Assembly (NCBI RefSeq): GCF_035920445.1
Contig: NZ_CP109162.1
Coordinates: forward strand, 4,898,001 to 4,962,000
Direction: 5' to 3'
From: Nocardia sp. NBC_01730
GTDB lineage: Bacteria > Actinomycetota > Actinomycetes > Mycobacteriales > Mycobacteriaceae
DNA: 64,000 nucleotides
The notes beneath the pieces are model-generated. The model saw only the letters and a list, made by a program, of their open reading frames with translations. It was not told the origin of the DNA and did no database searches. The position numbers and the translations under genes are program-made. Below, piece by piece: positions 37,092 through 46,662 of the stretch. Numbering within the stretch: position 1 is the stretch's first letter; every line of letters starts with the position of its first letter.

Positions 37092-37570
37092 GGCTGTCTC
37101 CACATCTGTCCATACACCGGTTTTCGTTCTTATCCGGGTCCGCGCCGAGGTCGGGCGGCGCCTGGAGTCGATGCCGCGACATCGACTCGAGGTGGCCGCG
37201 CTCGGCGCGACATTCAGAAGTGGGGAAGGGTGCCGAAGCGCAGGAACGAATTGCTCACCTGATATCCAGACGACTGGTAAACCATTTCGTTTTCACCTCA
37301 CTCACGGCCGGACGCCGAAGCGTCATAGATGGAAGCGCTGCACTCGTGCGCGGCGACGCCGACGAGGGCGCGAGCCGCAGCACGCCGAGCCGGACGGTCA
37401 TCGGCCGGCAGCAAAATAGTGGACGGCCCCGAGAAAAACGGGACCCGTTACGAATGATGCAACGCGGGCGGCATTACGTCAATCGGAACGCTCGGTTTCC
37501 ACCTGCCCTTCCGCTGCCCCTCCGCTCCGACCGGCGAACCCCTGGCCGTGACACACCGGAGGCCGCGCAG
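37092..37570. other. About 480-bp intergenic gap between the Stealth gene and the flavodoxin
   Basis: It carries the promoters of two divergent genes. No open frame has a convincing ribosome site or protein-like sequence, and no tRNA or strong terminator is seen. The AT content is locally higher near 37250-37300. Confidence 0.5.
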
Positions 37571-37589
37571 TTAGGATAGCCTCACCATA
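37571..37589 (+). promoter_or_regulatory. IdeR/DtxR iron box of the flavodoxin gene
   Basis: TTAGGATAGCCTCACCATA matches TTAGGTTAGGCTAACCTAA at most core positions (TTAGG, TAG, CT, ACC). It lies 24 bp before the flavodoxin start, overlapping the probable promoter. Confidence 0.6.
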
Positions 37590-37612
37590 TAGGCCTGGAA
37601 GGGGTGGCGCTG

Positions 37613-38068
37613 GTGCGCGTCGTCGTTTTGTTCGGAACCGAGATGGGGACCGCGGAGACCGCCGCGGACAGCATCGCCGACGAGCTCTCGTCGGCGCACG
37701 AGGTCTCGGTCTGCGACATGACCGACTTCGACGTCGACGACCTCGACGTGCACGACTTCTACATCGTGGTCTGCTCGACCTACGGCGACGGCGATCTGCC
37801 GACCGGCGCCGAACCGTTCTCCGACGCGCTCGACCGGCGCCCACCGCAGCTGACCGGGCTGCGGTTCGCCGTGTTCGGGCTCGGCGACACCGTGTACGGC
37901 GACACCTTCAACCGCGGCAGCGAAATCATCGCCCAGAAGCTCATCGCATGCGGGGCCGCCCAGGTCGGCGAGCACGGGCGGCACGACGCCTCGACCGAGG
38001 TCCGCGCCGAGGACATGGCCCGAGAGTGGGCCGCGACGCTCGACATCCCCGCACTCGTCTCGGCCTGA
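37613..38068 (+). CDS. Flavodoxin-domain protein (MioC-like), probably iron-starvation induced
   Basis: 151 residues from GTG 37613, with GGAAGGGG upstream; GTG 37604 is less well placed. The FMN phosphate loop is VVLFGTEMGTAETAAD. The isoalloxazine loops are VCSTYGDGDLPTGAEPFSDA and VFGLGDTVYGDTFNRGSEII. It carries electrons on FMN and can replace iron-sulfur ferredoxin when iron is scarce, which fits the iron box just upstream. It may also donate electrons for ferric-siderophore reduction. Confidence 0.88.
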   Translation: MRVVVLFGTEMGTAETAADSIADELSSAHEVSVCDMTDFDVDDLDVHDFYIVVCSTYGDGDLPTGAEPFSDALDRRPPQLTGLRFAVFGLGDTVYGDTFNRGSEIIAQKLIACGAAQVGEHGRHDASTEVRAEDMAREWAATLDIPALVSA

Positions 38069-38071
38069 AAA

Positions 38072-38515
38072 TCACGAGAACAGTCCACGGTCACTGACGA
38101 TTCCGTGGATCTCCAATCGCGGGAATTCCTCGCCGATCCACTCGATCGCAGCACGCAGGGCAAATTCGGAGACATCCTGGGGCACGAACGATCGCACAGA
38201 CCCACAACCGCTCAACGCATTCAGCAGCAGGCGCGTCGTCTCCCGCGAACCCGACCCGAGCTCCACCAGCTCGGTGGCGCCGCCCACTGCGACCGCGATC
38301 TCGTCCGCGTTGTCTTACAGCAGCGCACGCTCGATACGGGTCGGATAATACTCGGGGAGCTCCGTGATCGCCTCGAACAGCTTGCTGCCCTGCGCATCGT
38401 AGAACCACTTGGACGGCAACCATTTCCAACGCGTGGCCAACCCCGGCAGAACGTCCTCGGACAGCTGGCCGCGGAAATCGGCGGCGGTGAGCTGAATATC
38501 GATCGTGGATCCCAT
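38072..38515 (-). pseudogene. egtD: Broken paralogue of egtD (histidine methyltransferase)
   Basis: From ATG 38515 the frame gives EgtD N-terminal sequence (LATRWKWLPSKWFYDAQGSK, EAITELPEYYPTRIERALL) and then stops at 38315. The homology continues in another frame (GGATELVELGSGSRETTRLL, then VRSFVPQDVS) to a stop at 38072, where the protein is cut at about 45% of the usual length. The intact egtD at 57733 shares these motifs. There is no catalytic C-terminal domain. This is a decayed duplicate or a lost biosynthetic gene. Confidence 0.8.
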
Positions 38516-38577
38516 GTCGACCGTGAATTCCTTTCGTGCGGATACTCGACCGCTATTCCGGTGGAGAAGCGCTCGAA

Positions 38578-39132
38578 TTACCAGAATCTGGACGAACGGC
38601 GTCCGCCGTGTGGCCGCATGGACAAGGTGTGCGCGCCGAGACACACCGGATTCGCGGGAACATGACCGGAGCCGGTGCCGTCGGCGGACAGCTGGAGGAC
38701 CTGCCGTGCTCGCGGTCCCGCGATGGCATCGACGCGGCAGGTCTTGTGCCAACCGAAAGGCATCAGATGGACTCGTTCGCCGCGTTCTTCCAGGCGTTCG
38801 GCGAATTCCGCCAAGACGTCGAGGGTGTCGGCGAGCTCCGAAAGCACATCCACTTCCGCAGGGGCATTCGCGATGTCACCGGATACCGGCAGGTGGGCTA
38901 CGCCGTCGACGACAACCTGCCACGCATCGGTCTCGTCGACGATGTGCCGAACTACCTGTACCGCCGCGCCCGCCAAGGTGAGATCACCGTGGCCGACGCC
39001 GACGGTCACGAGTAGGCAATCGTGGAAATACCTGCGCACCCAGACGGCCGACGGCTCCAGGTCGACCGCGCACGGGCTCGGCTCCGTCACCATGTATTCG
39101 AACGTGTGGCAGCGATTACTGATGATCTGCAC
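38578..39132 (-). CDS. Hypothetical protein coupled to a kinase gene
   Basis: 184 residues from GTG 39132, three bases after the kinase stop, with GGGG upstream. Third-position GC is strong on this strand, unlike in the opposing frames. Sequence features: VRRYFHDCLLVTVGVGHGDL, VVRHIVDETDAWQVVVDGVA, an acidic helix AEFAERLEERGERVHLMPFG. No family is recognised. It lies between the egtD pseudogene and the kinase in one leftward operon, so it may have belonged to a small tailoring pathway. Confidence 0.6.
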   Translation of the reverse strand: MQIISNRCHTFEYMVTEPSPCAVDLEPSAVWVRRYFHDCLLVTVGVGHGDLTLAGAAVQVVRHIVDETDAWQVVVDGVAHLPVSGDIANAPAEVDVLSELADTLDVLAEFAERLEERGERVHLMPFGWHKTCRVDAIAGPRARQVLQLSADGTGSGHVPANPVCLGAHTLSMRPHGGRRSSRFW

Positions 39133-39135
39133 GGA

Positions 39136-40341
39136 TTACCCCGCTTCCTCGATCGCTTTCACGGCATCGAGGTCGAGCACCGCGCCGGCGGTGCGCTCGA
39201 TGATGCCGAGGCAGATCTCGTCCGGTTGGTATTTCGGCTGAATGGCGCTGTGGCCAATGGTCGCCAACCAGATGAAATACGGATACAACGCCTGCTGTCG
39301 GTAGGATAGCCACGCCGTGTCGAAATCGGGTGCCGGAGCACCGCAGGCCGCCAAACGCTCGAGATAGACGGCCAGCAGGTCACGCTCCCAGTCCCGCCGG
39401 TCGTGCACGCTGAGGCCGGAGCCCACCACATAGGCGAAGTCATACGCCCAACTGCCGCGCAGCACGACTTGCCAGTCGGTGAACCCCATGCGACCGTGGG
39501 AGGTCATGTAGGTGTTGCCGATGTGACTGTCGCCATGCAAGAAGGTCTGTGCACCGGTGCTGGCGATCTCCAAGGATCGTTGCAGCGCCCGATACAGCCG
39601 ATCATGGTCGGCCAGCAGCGTTTCCGGTAGCACCGCGGCTGCCCGCCGGGCTCCCACCCGTGCTCGTTTCGACATACCGATCAACCGGTCGAGATTGGCG
39701 AAGTGCGCCCGCGGCGGCTTGAGCCACCGATGCTGCTCGAGCTCGGCATCGTTCCAGTGCTGGGCATGCCAGGTCGCCATGGTGCGCAGCAGATCCTCCA
39801 TCTGCGTGCGGTCGATCGGGGTCTGCGGCGTGCTGAAGGTGGCGCCCTTGGTGCTGACGATGTCCTCGAGCAACGAGATCGTCCGGCCCGACCGATAGTC
39901 GATCGCGCTGTGGTAACCGCGCGGCGCTTCGATGTCCAGCGCCGGCCGCACGTGGCTGAAGAAACCTGGCTCACCGCCGAGGATTCCGGCCAGCTCCAAG
40001 GTGAGGCGCTGTTTGAAGCCCGCGGTGGTCTTCGCGAACAGTTGCTCCGGCAGGCCTGCTGCCCGTCCGGCGTCGTTGTAGCTCACGCTGAGCTTCCAGC
40101 GGGTGGACGTGCCGGCGCTCACGTCTTGCGTATCGAACGCTTCGACATCGGCGCCGGGATGCCCGGCACACAGCACCGCCGTCAGCCATTCCGCTGTCAC
40201 CTCACGGCCGGTCACCGGGACGTCGGTCGCGGCACGGGCCCGAGGCCCGGTGAGCGATTCCTTGGCGACATGACCACCTATGCGGATGATCCCCCGCATC
40301 ACCTCTAGTACGGGGTTACGGGTGGCAGCACTGGACGCCAA
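39136..40341 (-). CDS. Aminoglycoside phosphotransferase-fold kinase
   Basis: 401 residues. The APH/EcKinase signatures are the catalytic loop TFLHGDSHIGNTYMTS (Asp and Asn) and the metal-binding FTDWQVVLRGSWAYDFAYVV. The N-terminal lobe has a lysine-containing strand (LPEQLFAKTTAGFKQR). It phosphorylates a small-molecule hydroxyl; the substrate may be a steroid-, sugar- or aminoglycoside-like compound and cannot be fixed from sequence. It is divergent from the large LuxR regulator at 40519, with a 177-bp gap. Confidence 0.85.
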   Translation of the reverse strand: MASSAATRNPVLEVMRGIIRIGGHVAKESLTGPRARAATDVPVTGREVTAEWLTAVLCAGHPGADVEAFDTQDVSAGTSTRWKLSVSYNDAGRAAGLPEQLFAKTTAGFKQRLTLELAGILGGEPGFFSHVRPALDIEAPRGYHSAIDYRSGRTISLLEDIVSTKGATFSTPQTPIDRTQMEDLLRTMATWHAQHWNDAELEQHRWLKPPRAHFANLDRLIGMSKRARVGARRAAAVLPETLLADHDRLYRALQRSLEIASTGAQTFLHGDSHIGNTYMTSHGRMGFTDWQVVLRGSWAYDFAYVVGSGLSVHDRRDWERDLLAVYLERLAACGAPAPDFDTAWLSYRQQALYPYFIWLATIGHSAIQPKYQPDEICLGIIERTAGAVLDLDAVKAIEEAG

Positions 40342-40518
40342 CGAATATCTCCTCGACTCGGTGGTTTTCGATTGCTGTGCCCGACGGAGTTCTGGGTATC
40401 GGGCCGCTTTCAGGCACGCTATGGCACGTGCGGGAGCGGAACATCCGTCGCACCGGAAAGAAATATCCGTACGGTCAGGCCCGCCAGAGGACAGTTCGAC
40501 CGGCCGCCTTCGCTCGAG

Positions 40519-43347
40519 ATGTTTAAGCTCACCTGCATGCAGGAGCCCTTCGCGACAGTCTTCGTCGGTCGTGACGCCGAGATCGAGAACCTGGCGGCCC
40601 TCGCGGGCCGAGTCGCCGCGGGGCAGGGCGCCGTGGTGCTCGTGGAAGGCGAACCCGGTATCGGCAAGACCTCGCTACTCGAGGCAGCCAGGATCCGGTT
40701 TGCCGCGGCGGGCCTGCATGTGCGCATCGGCGCCGCCATGGAACTGCAGCGGGACGTGCCGTTCGCCGCGGTGCACTCCTGGCTGGATGTCGACGGCACC
40801 CCATCCGGCTCGGGGTCGGATCCGATTCGCGCGCTGCTGCACAGCGGGGATCGGGCGGGCGACGCGGCGGCGACCCACGAGTTCACCATCACCGAGGCGA
40901 TTCTGGATCACATCGATACCTGGTGTGTCGCTACTCCGGTCGCACTGATCATGGACGACGTCCACTGGGCAGACACGTCGAGCCTGTTGGTGTTGCGTCG
41001 GCTCTGCGCCCTCATCACACCGCTGCCGCTCCTGCTACTGCTCGCGGCCCGCCCACGGCCTCGAGACCAGGCATTCACCGCGCTGTCGGCGGAACTGGTC
41101 GAACGTCGCGCCCCGATGATCCGACTGGACGCACTCCCCGACTCGGCTGCGGCGACACTGGTGCGACACATGGTCGGTGCCGCCCCCGGCCCTGGCTTGC
41201 TGCGAAGGGTGGCTGGTGCGGGCGGCAATCCGCTCCACATCACCGAATTGGTGGCCGCGTTGTTGCGCGATGAGGCGATCACGGTGATCGCCGAAACCGC
41301 CGCCGCGATGGAAACGGCTGCCGACGACGGTCCGACCGCCTCGCTGGCGGGCGCGATCGCACAGCGGCTGGAATTCCTGTCCCGCCCGACGCGAGACGTG
41401 CTGCCGATGGCGGCCGCCCTGGGACCGGCCATCAATGTCGCGGAACTGGCGGCAGTGCTGAACAGCCCCCTCCTGGATGTCTGGAGCGCCGTCACCGAGG
41501 CGATGGATGGCGGGCTGCTTACTCGGGTGAATTCCGAACTGGTGTTCCGGCACGATCTGATACGCGATGTACTGTCCGATCAGGTACCTGCTTCGCTGCG
41601 CTCGGATCTGCTCAGGCGGGCGGGGCAGGTCCTGCAGGCAACCGATGCGCCGATCGAGCGAGTCGCCTACTATCTGTCGACCGGCGGCCACGAGCTCGAC
41701 AAGACAAGTCTCGACTGGCTGGTGGCCGTGGCCGACAAACTGATCGTGCGAGCGCCCGAGCTGGCCGTGCAGCTGCTGAACCGCGTGGCGACCGCGACGG
41801 ACCTCGACGGCGCCATGCGCTCGGTGCTGATCCGCTGGCAGACCCGGGCATTGCTGTGGAACGGCCGCGCCGCGGAGGCCGAGTCCGTCGTGCGCGCCGC
41901 GCTGCACACGCGACCGGAACACAGCCACGACGTCGAACTGCGGTGGTTGCTCGTCCAAGTCTGCCAAGCGCAGGGCCGGTTGGCAGACGCTGTCGTCGTC
42001 GCCGAAACAGCGCTGTCCACCATGGATCTCGGTGCCGAAGACGCGGGCCGATTTTTGGGAATGTGCGGACTGGACAATTTCTTCCTCGAGCGGTTCGAGG
42101 CGGCGGAGCAAGCAGGCCGACGGGCGATGTCGATGGGGCAGAACAGTGGGAACCCGCTCGCCACCGGATACGGTCTCATGGCGGTGGGTGCGGTGCGCTA
42201 CACCCAGGGCCACCTCGACGAGGCGATGGATCTGAGCACTCGGATCCTCACCATCTTCGAGGACGGGACCGGATCGGACCAGTTCGATCCCTATGTGCTG
42301 TACGCACACTGCCTGATCGAGCTCGATCGGCTCACCGACGCCGAAGAGACACTGAAGAAGGCCATCGGGCACAACCGCCGGATGCACGGGGTGTACCTGT
42401 CCCCGAACCTGCTTGCCAAGGCGCGACTGTACCTACTGGACGGCCGCTGGGACGATGCGCTGGCCGAATGCACGGCGAGCATGGAGGGGCCCGACGCGCT
42501 CGGATACGCGCCGGTCGCGCACAGCCTGGCGGCACTCATCGGAATTCACCGCGGCACCTTCCTGCCCGACCCGGACGGTATTCCCGCGCCGGACGACCGC
42601 TTGGGCAGCACCGGCTATGCGCAGGTCCACCCCTGGGTCAAGGCCTTGACGCACGAGGCCCGCGGTCACCCGGACGTAGCGCTGAAACTGCTCGCCGGCA
42701 CCCATCAGCGGCTGGCCGATGGCATGACCGCGTCCACGCTGCACTACATCTTCCCGGACATCGCCCGGCTGGCCGCGGATGTCGGTGACAAGGATGCGGC
42801 CCAGTCGGTGGTAGCCGCCGCGGACGAGCTCCTGGCGCGACGGGCGACCGCAGGCAGAAAGGGAACGGCCCTGCTCTGCCGAGGTCTGGCCGACCACGAT
42901 CCCGACGCCCTCTTCATGGCCGTCAACGCATTCCAACAGTCCGGGTGGCCGCTCTACGAAGCGCAGGCCCACGAGAACGCCGCCGTGCTGCTCGCTGCCG
43001 CGGGACGAGATGCCGACGCCCGTAGCGCGCTGGAAGCCGCGATAGGGCTCTACAGCCGGCTGGGCGCATCGTGGGATACCGGCCGCGCGGTCGCACGCGT
43101 GCGGCCATATGGAATTCGGCTGGGTGTCCGCGGTCCGCGCAACCGCCCGAAGTCCGGGTGGGCCGCCCTGACGGATACCGAGCGCAAGGTCGCCGCGCTG
43201 GTGACCGAAGGCTGCTCCAATTCCGACGTCGCGGCGCAGATGTTCCTGTCGCGTCGCACGATTCAGTCACACGTGTCGAATATCCTGGCGAAACTCGACC
43301 TACGGTCACGGCGCGAGATCGCTGCGGCCATGCCACGTACTCGATGA
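40519..43347 (+). CDS. Large ATP-binding LuxR-family regulator (LAL type)
   Basis: About 942 residues; ATG 40519 or ATG 40537 is the likely start. The N-terminal AAA/NTPase domain has Walker A VEGEPGIGKTSLLEAAR and Walker B ALIMDDVHWADTSS. The middle 500 residues are helical TPR-like repeats. The C-terminus carries a LuxR/NarL HTH: LTDTERKVAALVTEGCSNSD, VAAQMFLSRRTIQSHVSNIL. LAL regulators often activate pathway-specific clusters in actinobacteria. It is divergent from the kinase/unknown/egtD-remnant operon, its most likely target. Confidence 0.9.
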   Translation: MFKLTCMQEPFATVFVGRDAEIENLAALAGRVAAGQGAVVLVEGEPGIGKTSLLEAARIRFAAAGLHVRIGAAMELQRDVPFAAVHSWLDVDGTPSGSGSDPIRALLHSGDRAGDAAATHEFTITEAILDHIDTWCVATPVALIMDDVHWADTSSLLVLRRLCALITPLPLLLLLAARPRPRDQAFTALSAELVERRAPMIRLDALPDSAAATLVRHMVGAAPGPGLLRRVAGAGGNPLHITELVAALLRDEAITVIAETAAAMETAADDGPTASLAGAIAQRLEFLSRPTRDVLPMAAALGPAINVAELAAVLNSPLLDVWSAVTEAMDGGLLTRVNSELVFRHDLIRDVLSDQVPASLRSDLLRRAGQVLQATDAPIERVAYYLSTGGHELDKTSLDWLVAVADKLIVRAPELAVQLLNRVATATDLDGAMRSVLIRWQTRALLWNGRAAEAESVVRAALHTRPEHSHDVELRWLLVQVCQAQGRLADAVVVAETALSTMDLGAEDAGRFLGMCGLDNFFLERFEAAEQAGRRAMSMGQNSGNPLATGYGLMAVGAVRYTQGHLDEAMDLSTRILTIFEDGTGSDQFDPYVLYAHCLIELDRLTDAEETLKKAIGHNRRMHGVYLSPNLLAKARLYLLDGRWDDALAECTASMEGPDALGYAPVAHSLAALIGIHRGTFLPDPDGIPAPDDRLGSTGYAQVHPWVKALTHEARGHPDVALKLLAGTHQRLADGMTASTLHYIFPDIARLAADVGDKDAAQSVVAAADELLARRATAGRKGTALLCRGLADHDPDALFMAVNAFQQSGWPLYEAQAHENAAVLLAAAGRDADARSALEAAIGLYSRLGASWDTGRAVARVRPYGIRLGVRGPRNRPKSGWAALTDTERKVAALVTEGCSNSDVAAQMFLSRRTIQSHVSNILAKLDLRSRREIAAAMPRTR

Positions 43348-43612
43348 TTCCGTGGCCCGCCCGGGTACGGCGCGGTCCGGCCGAACAGCAGACCTCCACG
43401 AACCTTCTCCGGAGCACACCAGAGCGCCGCGCGCGAAAGTCATGGCCGAAGGACATGAGCAATGCTGAGCGGGTAACCAGCTCGGCCACAATACGATCCA
43501 GCACCATATGTCAGACCGACCAGGACTAACTCAGGCAGGCGCCGTCGCAGTACTAGACTGCTATGAAGCGCGGCACAGCCCGCCGCGCGCGACGATCCAT
43601 GAGGTGACGCAG

Positions 43613-44098
43613 ATGGCATCCGGAGCGAGCCCCGTTCAACGTCAAGACCCCTTGTTAGATCATCCCGAGCTGGACGTGCTCCCGGAATGGCCCTTGGAGA
43701 CAATCGGCGTGCTGGTCACGACCGATCCCGCGCCACACGCGATCCCGGTGTCCTGGCCGGTGCGTGCGGGCGATCGGCAGATCTTGATCAGCCTCAAGTT
43801 CGACCGCGGCTCGCTGGCCCGGCTCCAGGAGCGGCCCGAGGTCGCACTACTGATCCTCGGTGCGGGCAACGTGGCGATGTGCGCGCGGGGCACCGCGCAC
43901 GTCGTCGCCGAGGAGATGCCGGACGCCACCGATTACGTGGCGGTCCGGATCGACGTCGAGGTGATCGACGACCACCGCCAGTCGGCCTTCGCCGTGGCGC
44001 AGGGCATTCAGCGTACGGTGCTCGACGACGAGAGCGAGCTGCGTGCACTGAAAGGGCGTGTGGCCACGCTGCAATCCTGGATAGACAACCAGAACTGA
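43613..44098 (+). CDS. Pyridoxamine 5'-phosphate oxidase-like (flavin-binding split barrel) protein
   Basis: 161 residues from ATG 43613 (GAGGTGA upstream). The split-barrel pattern is VLVTTDPAPHAIPVSWPVRA, ILISLKFDRGSLARLQERPE, VALLILGAGNVAMCARGTAH. Members bind FMN or F420 or heme and act as reductases or binding proteins. The final residues include a possible coiled helix. It is 66 bp upstream of terD. The cofactor is not resolvable by eye. The preceding 265 bp (43348-43612) show no supported gene. Confidence 0.8.
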   Translation: MASGASPVQRQDPLLDHPELDVLPEWPLETIGVLVTTDPAPHAIPVSWPVRAGDRQILISLKFDRGSLARLQERPEVALLILGAGNVAMCARGTAHVVAEEMPDATDYVAVRIDVEVIDDHRQSAFAVAQGIQRTVLDDESELRALKGRVATLQSWIDNQN

Positions 44099-44164
44099 AC
44101 CGGTACAACAGTTCCCGATAGCAACGGAGACAGGCGGCACCGGTGTGCCGCGCGGAAGGGGATC

Positions 44165-44740
44165 ATGAGCGTCACTTTGGCCAAAGGCGGCAACGTTTCG
44201 CTGTCCAAGCAGGCGGCGAATCTCACCAAGGTGTCGGTGGGTCTCGGTTGGGACGTGCGCACCACCACCGGCACCGACTACGACCTCGATGCGAGCGCGC
44301 TCGCGTGCGGACCGAATCTGAAAGTGCTGTCCGACCAGCACTTCATCTTCTACAACAACCTGCGTTCGCCCGAAGGATCGATCGAGCACACCGGCGACAA
44401 TCTCACCGGCGCGGGCGAAGGCGATGACGAGATGATCAATGTCGACCTCATGGCGACCCCGCCGACCATCACCAACATCTTCTTCCCGGTGTCCATCCAC
44501 GACGCCGATGCGCGGGGACAGTCGTTCGGCCAGATCCGCAACGCGTTCATCCGGGTGGTCGACGCCGCCACCGGCGTCGAGTTGGCCCGCTACGACCTGA
44601 CCGAGGACGCCTCCGTCGAGACCGCGATGGTGTTCGGCGAGTTGTACCGGCACGGCAACGAGTGGAAATTCCGCGCCATCGGCCAGGGGTATGCGTCGGG
44701 TCTCGGGGGTATCGCCCGCGACTACGGCGTGAACGTCTGA
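44165..44740 (+). CDS. terD: TerD-family tellurite-resistance/stress protein
   Basis: 191 residues. It is a typical TerD domain with calcium-binding features: VSLSKQAANLTKVSVGLGWD, TTTGTDYDLDASALACGPN, HTGDNLTGAGEGDDEMINVD and GQSFGQIRNAFIRVVDAATG. TerD proteins bind Ca2+ and take part in envelope stress and tellurite resistance modules. Only this one ter gene is present here. A ribosome-site-like GGAAGGGG precedes the ATG. Confidence 0.93.
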   Translation: MSVTLAKGGNVSLSKQAANLTKVSVGLGWDVRTTTGTDYDLDASALACGPNLKVLSDQHFIFYNNLRSPEGSIEHTGDNLTGAGEGDDEMINVDLMATPPTITNIFFPVSIHDADARGQSFGQIRNAFIRVVDAATGVELARYDLTEDASVETAMVFGELYRHGNEWKFRAIGQGYASGLGGIARDYGVNV

Positions 44741-44913
44741 CGGCTCTCGAATTCCGCGATCGCGGCGCGGATCTTCCGCTTGATGGAGTGCGACGCATCG
44801 AGTTCCGGAAGATCCGCCCAGCGCGGCCGAGCACATCGGGCAGGTCCGAGTAGTGGTGCTCGCGGCGCCACTGATGCCGGCCGGACGTGTGCTGTGCGGG
44901 GTCGCACTCGCGG

Positions 44914-45798
44914 TCAGCCGAAGTAGCCGTCGAACAGGATTTCACTGATCCTGGTTGTGGTCTCCATGCCGACCTTGTCACCGCCCTCGATCACCCGAGT
45001 GTTGTCCATGATCGCCAACGTGTACCGCTCGTCCTGGCCGACAAACCCCACTGAATTCATCAGCCAGGAACCGTCGTCGTTGTCGTCGGACCAACCGTTC
45101 TTGTTCCCCGGCCGCGCCTTCGCGCCCGCGCCCCAGACCCCCCACTGCTGGTTGACATCGACCGAACGCATCTCATCGACGATGTAGTCCCGATGCCGCG
45201 CAGGCAGCTGCTCCAGCACGTAGTTGATCAGACGGTCGAGATCGTTCGCCGTGGTCAGGATCCAGCCCCAGTAATGCTTGTGTTGGTCGGTGAACTTCAT
45301 GTCCGTCATGCCGTAGGACGGAAACCGCGTCGGGTACTCCGCCTCACCGCCATAGCGGTCCCACATCGTCGTGGCCGCCTGGTCGTCGCTGGAGTTCAGC
45401 ATCCTGCGCATCAGCTCACGGTCCTCCGCGGTCAGCGTGATCGCGCCCGAGTCGTTGCGTAGCAGCAAATCCACCACCATGGCCAACTTGGGCGTGGAAC
45501 ACGCCCAGACGAGCGCGCCCGCTTCCGCGCTGCGCCATACGGCACCGGTCATACGGTCGCGGACCACGATTCCCGCGAACCCGGGACGAGTCCTTGCGTA
45601 CGCTTCGGCCTGCTCGATGCGGACCAGCAGCGCTGGATCGAACCCCGTGCCGTTCTGGGAGAACTGCGCGTCGTCGGTTGCGGAGTGAGCCCCGATCGTC
45701 ACCGCGGTCACGGTCAGCAGCACTGCCGACAACACACCGGACAGCACCACGAGGAATGGTCTTCTCCCTCGGTGCCCGAAGATCGCAATAGAACGCAC
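44914..45798 (-). CDS. Exported serine hydrolase of the beta-lactamase/penicilloyl-hydrolase fold
   Basis: 294 residues. The N-terminus has a signal anchor (PFLVVLSGVLSAVLLTVTAV). The serine beta-lactamase-like motifs are degenerate: SxxK as CSTPKLAM, SDD in place of SDN (NSSDDQAA), and KNGWS in place of KTG. Trp- and Asp-rich segments (WGAGAKARPGNKNGWSDDND) follow. Mycobacterial homologues are membrane-anchored and of unknown substrate. Beta-lactam hydrolysis is possible but not shown. Confidence 0.8.
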   Translation of the reverse strand: MRSIAIFGHRGRRPFLVVLSGVLSAVLLTVTAVTIGAHSATDDAQFSQNGTGFDPALLVRIEQAEAYARTRPGFAGIVVRDRMTGAVWRSAEAGALVWACSTPKLAMVVDLLLRNDSGAITLTAEDRELMRRMLNSSDDQAATTMWDRYGGEAEYPTRFPSYGMTDMKFTDQHKHYWGWILTTANDLDRLINYVLEQLPARHRDYIVDEMRSVDVNQQWGVWGAGAKARPGNKNGWSDDNDDGSWLMNSVGFVGQDERYTLAIMDNTRVIEGGDKVGMETTTRISEILFDGYFG

Positions 45799-45840
45799 AG
45801 GCTTTCCTTCCGTCCCTGATCTAGCGAACCGAGAGGGCTG

Positions 45841-46662
45841 TCAGCTGCCGGTCCCCATCCGCCAGATCGCATTGTCATGAACGTTTCGGTGTGCGACCAT
45901 CCAGAACGCACGCCAGTCATCGAAAGTGAGCGGAAGACGTTCGCCACGTACATTTTCGGCCGCGTCCTCGGCCGCGCGGATGACGGAGGCGAAGGTGAGG
46001 GTTGCTTTGCGGAGGCGTTCCTCGGCGCTGTCCAGGCCGCCGAGATGAACTACGCGCAGCCCTTCCGGGATGAGGTCGGGTGGGAGGCCCGCTTTGGTGC
46101 TGCGGGAGATGATCTTTTCCGCCAGAGCCAAGGCGGGTTGGGCCATGGCGATGCCGTCCAGGCAAGAGCCGCGGGACTTCTCGGCGGATTTGCGTTCCTC
46201 CCAGGCGCGTTCCTGGGCGGCGATCTTCTCCTCGACGGTCGCGTCGGGGGCGAAATCGGCGTCGCTCAAATGGGGGCTGCGGTTGACGAGTTTGGCGACC
46301 AGGGCGGCGGCTACGTCGTTGACAGTGAATTCGCCTGCGGCTTGGGCTATTCGAGAGTGGAAAAGGACTTGGAGGAGCAGGTCACCGAGTTCTTCCTTGA
46401 TGGTCTCGGCGTCCTCGTGCTGGATGGCGTCGAGGAGTTCGTAGGTTTCCTCGAGCAGGTATGGGCGCAAGGAGTCGTGCGTCTGGGTGACCTCCCAACC
46501 ACCGAAATTCCACAGGCGGTCCATGACTTCGACAGCTCCGGCGAGACCGGCCGCGACAACCGCCGTGTCGCTCGGCAGATGCCGATCACCGTTGGGCGGC
46601 GTGCGGCCGGAGGCGGCGTGCCGTGCGGCACGCAAGACGGATTCGTCGCGAGTCGAACTCAT
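45841..46662 (-). CDS. mazG: Nucleoside triphosphate pyrophosphohydrolase MazG
   Basis: 273 residues. The MazG all-alpha NTPase motif is [20 protein letters not shown] followed by [12 protein letters not shown] (EExxE...ExxD). A second, degenerate half lies toward the C-terminus. It hydrolyses (d)NTPs, including aberrant ones, to the monophosphate and limits mutagenesis under stress. Its start overlaps the mfd stop by 4 bp (ATGA), and the mfd-mazG order matches M. tuberculosis Rv1020-Rv1021. Confidence 0.92.
   Translation of the reverse strand: MSSTRDESVLRAARHAASGRTPPNGDRHLPSDTAVVAAGLAGAVEVMDRLWNFGGWEVTQTHDSLRPYLLEETYELLDAIQHEDAETIKEELGDLLLQVLFHSRIAQAAGEFTVNDVAAALVAKLVNRSPHLSDADFAPDATVEEKIAAQERAWEERKSAEKSRGSCLDGIAMAQPALALAEKIISRSTKAGLPPDLIPEGLRVVHLGGLDSAEERLRKATLTFASVIRAAEDAAENVRGERLPLTFDDWRAFWMVAHRNVHDNAIWRMGTGS

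Noticed and set aside
42923..43507. Minus-strand frame of 194 codons between the LuxR gene and the PPOX gene
   Set aside because: About half is antisense to the LuxR HTH; the rest has mixed third-position GC and no motif.
44722..44907. Minus-strand frame with WADLPELDASHSIKRKIRAA
   Set aside because: The short stretch looks protein-like and may continue in another frame upstream, but it overlaps the terD stop, has no start or recognisable family, and is too short to call.
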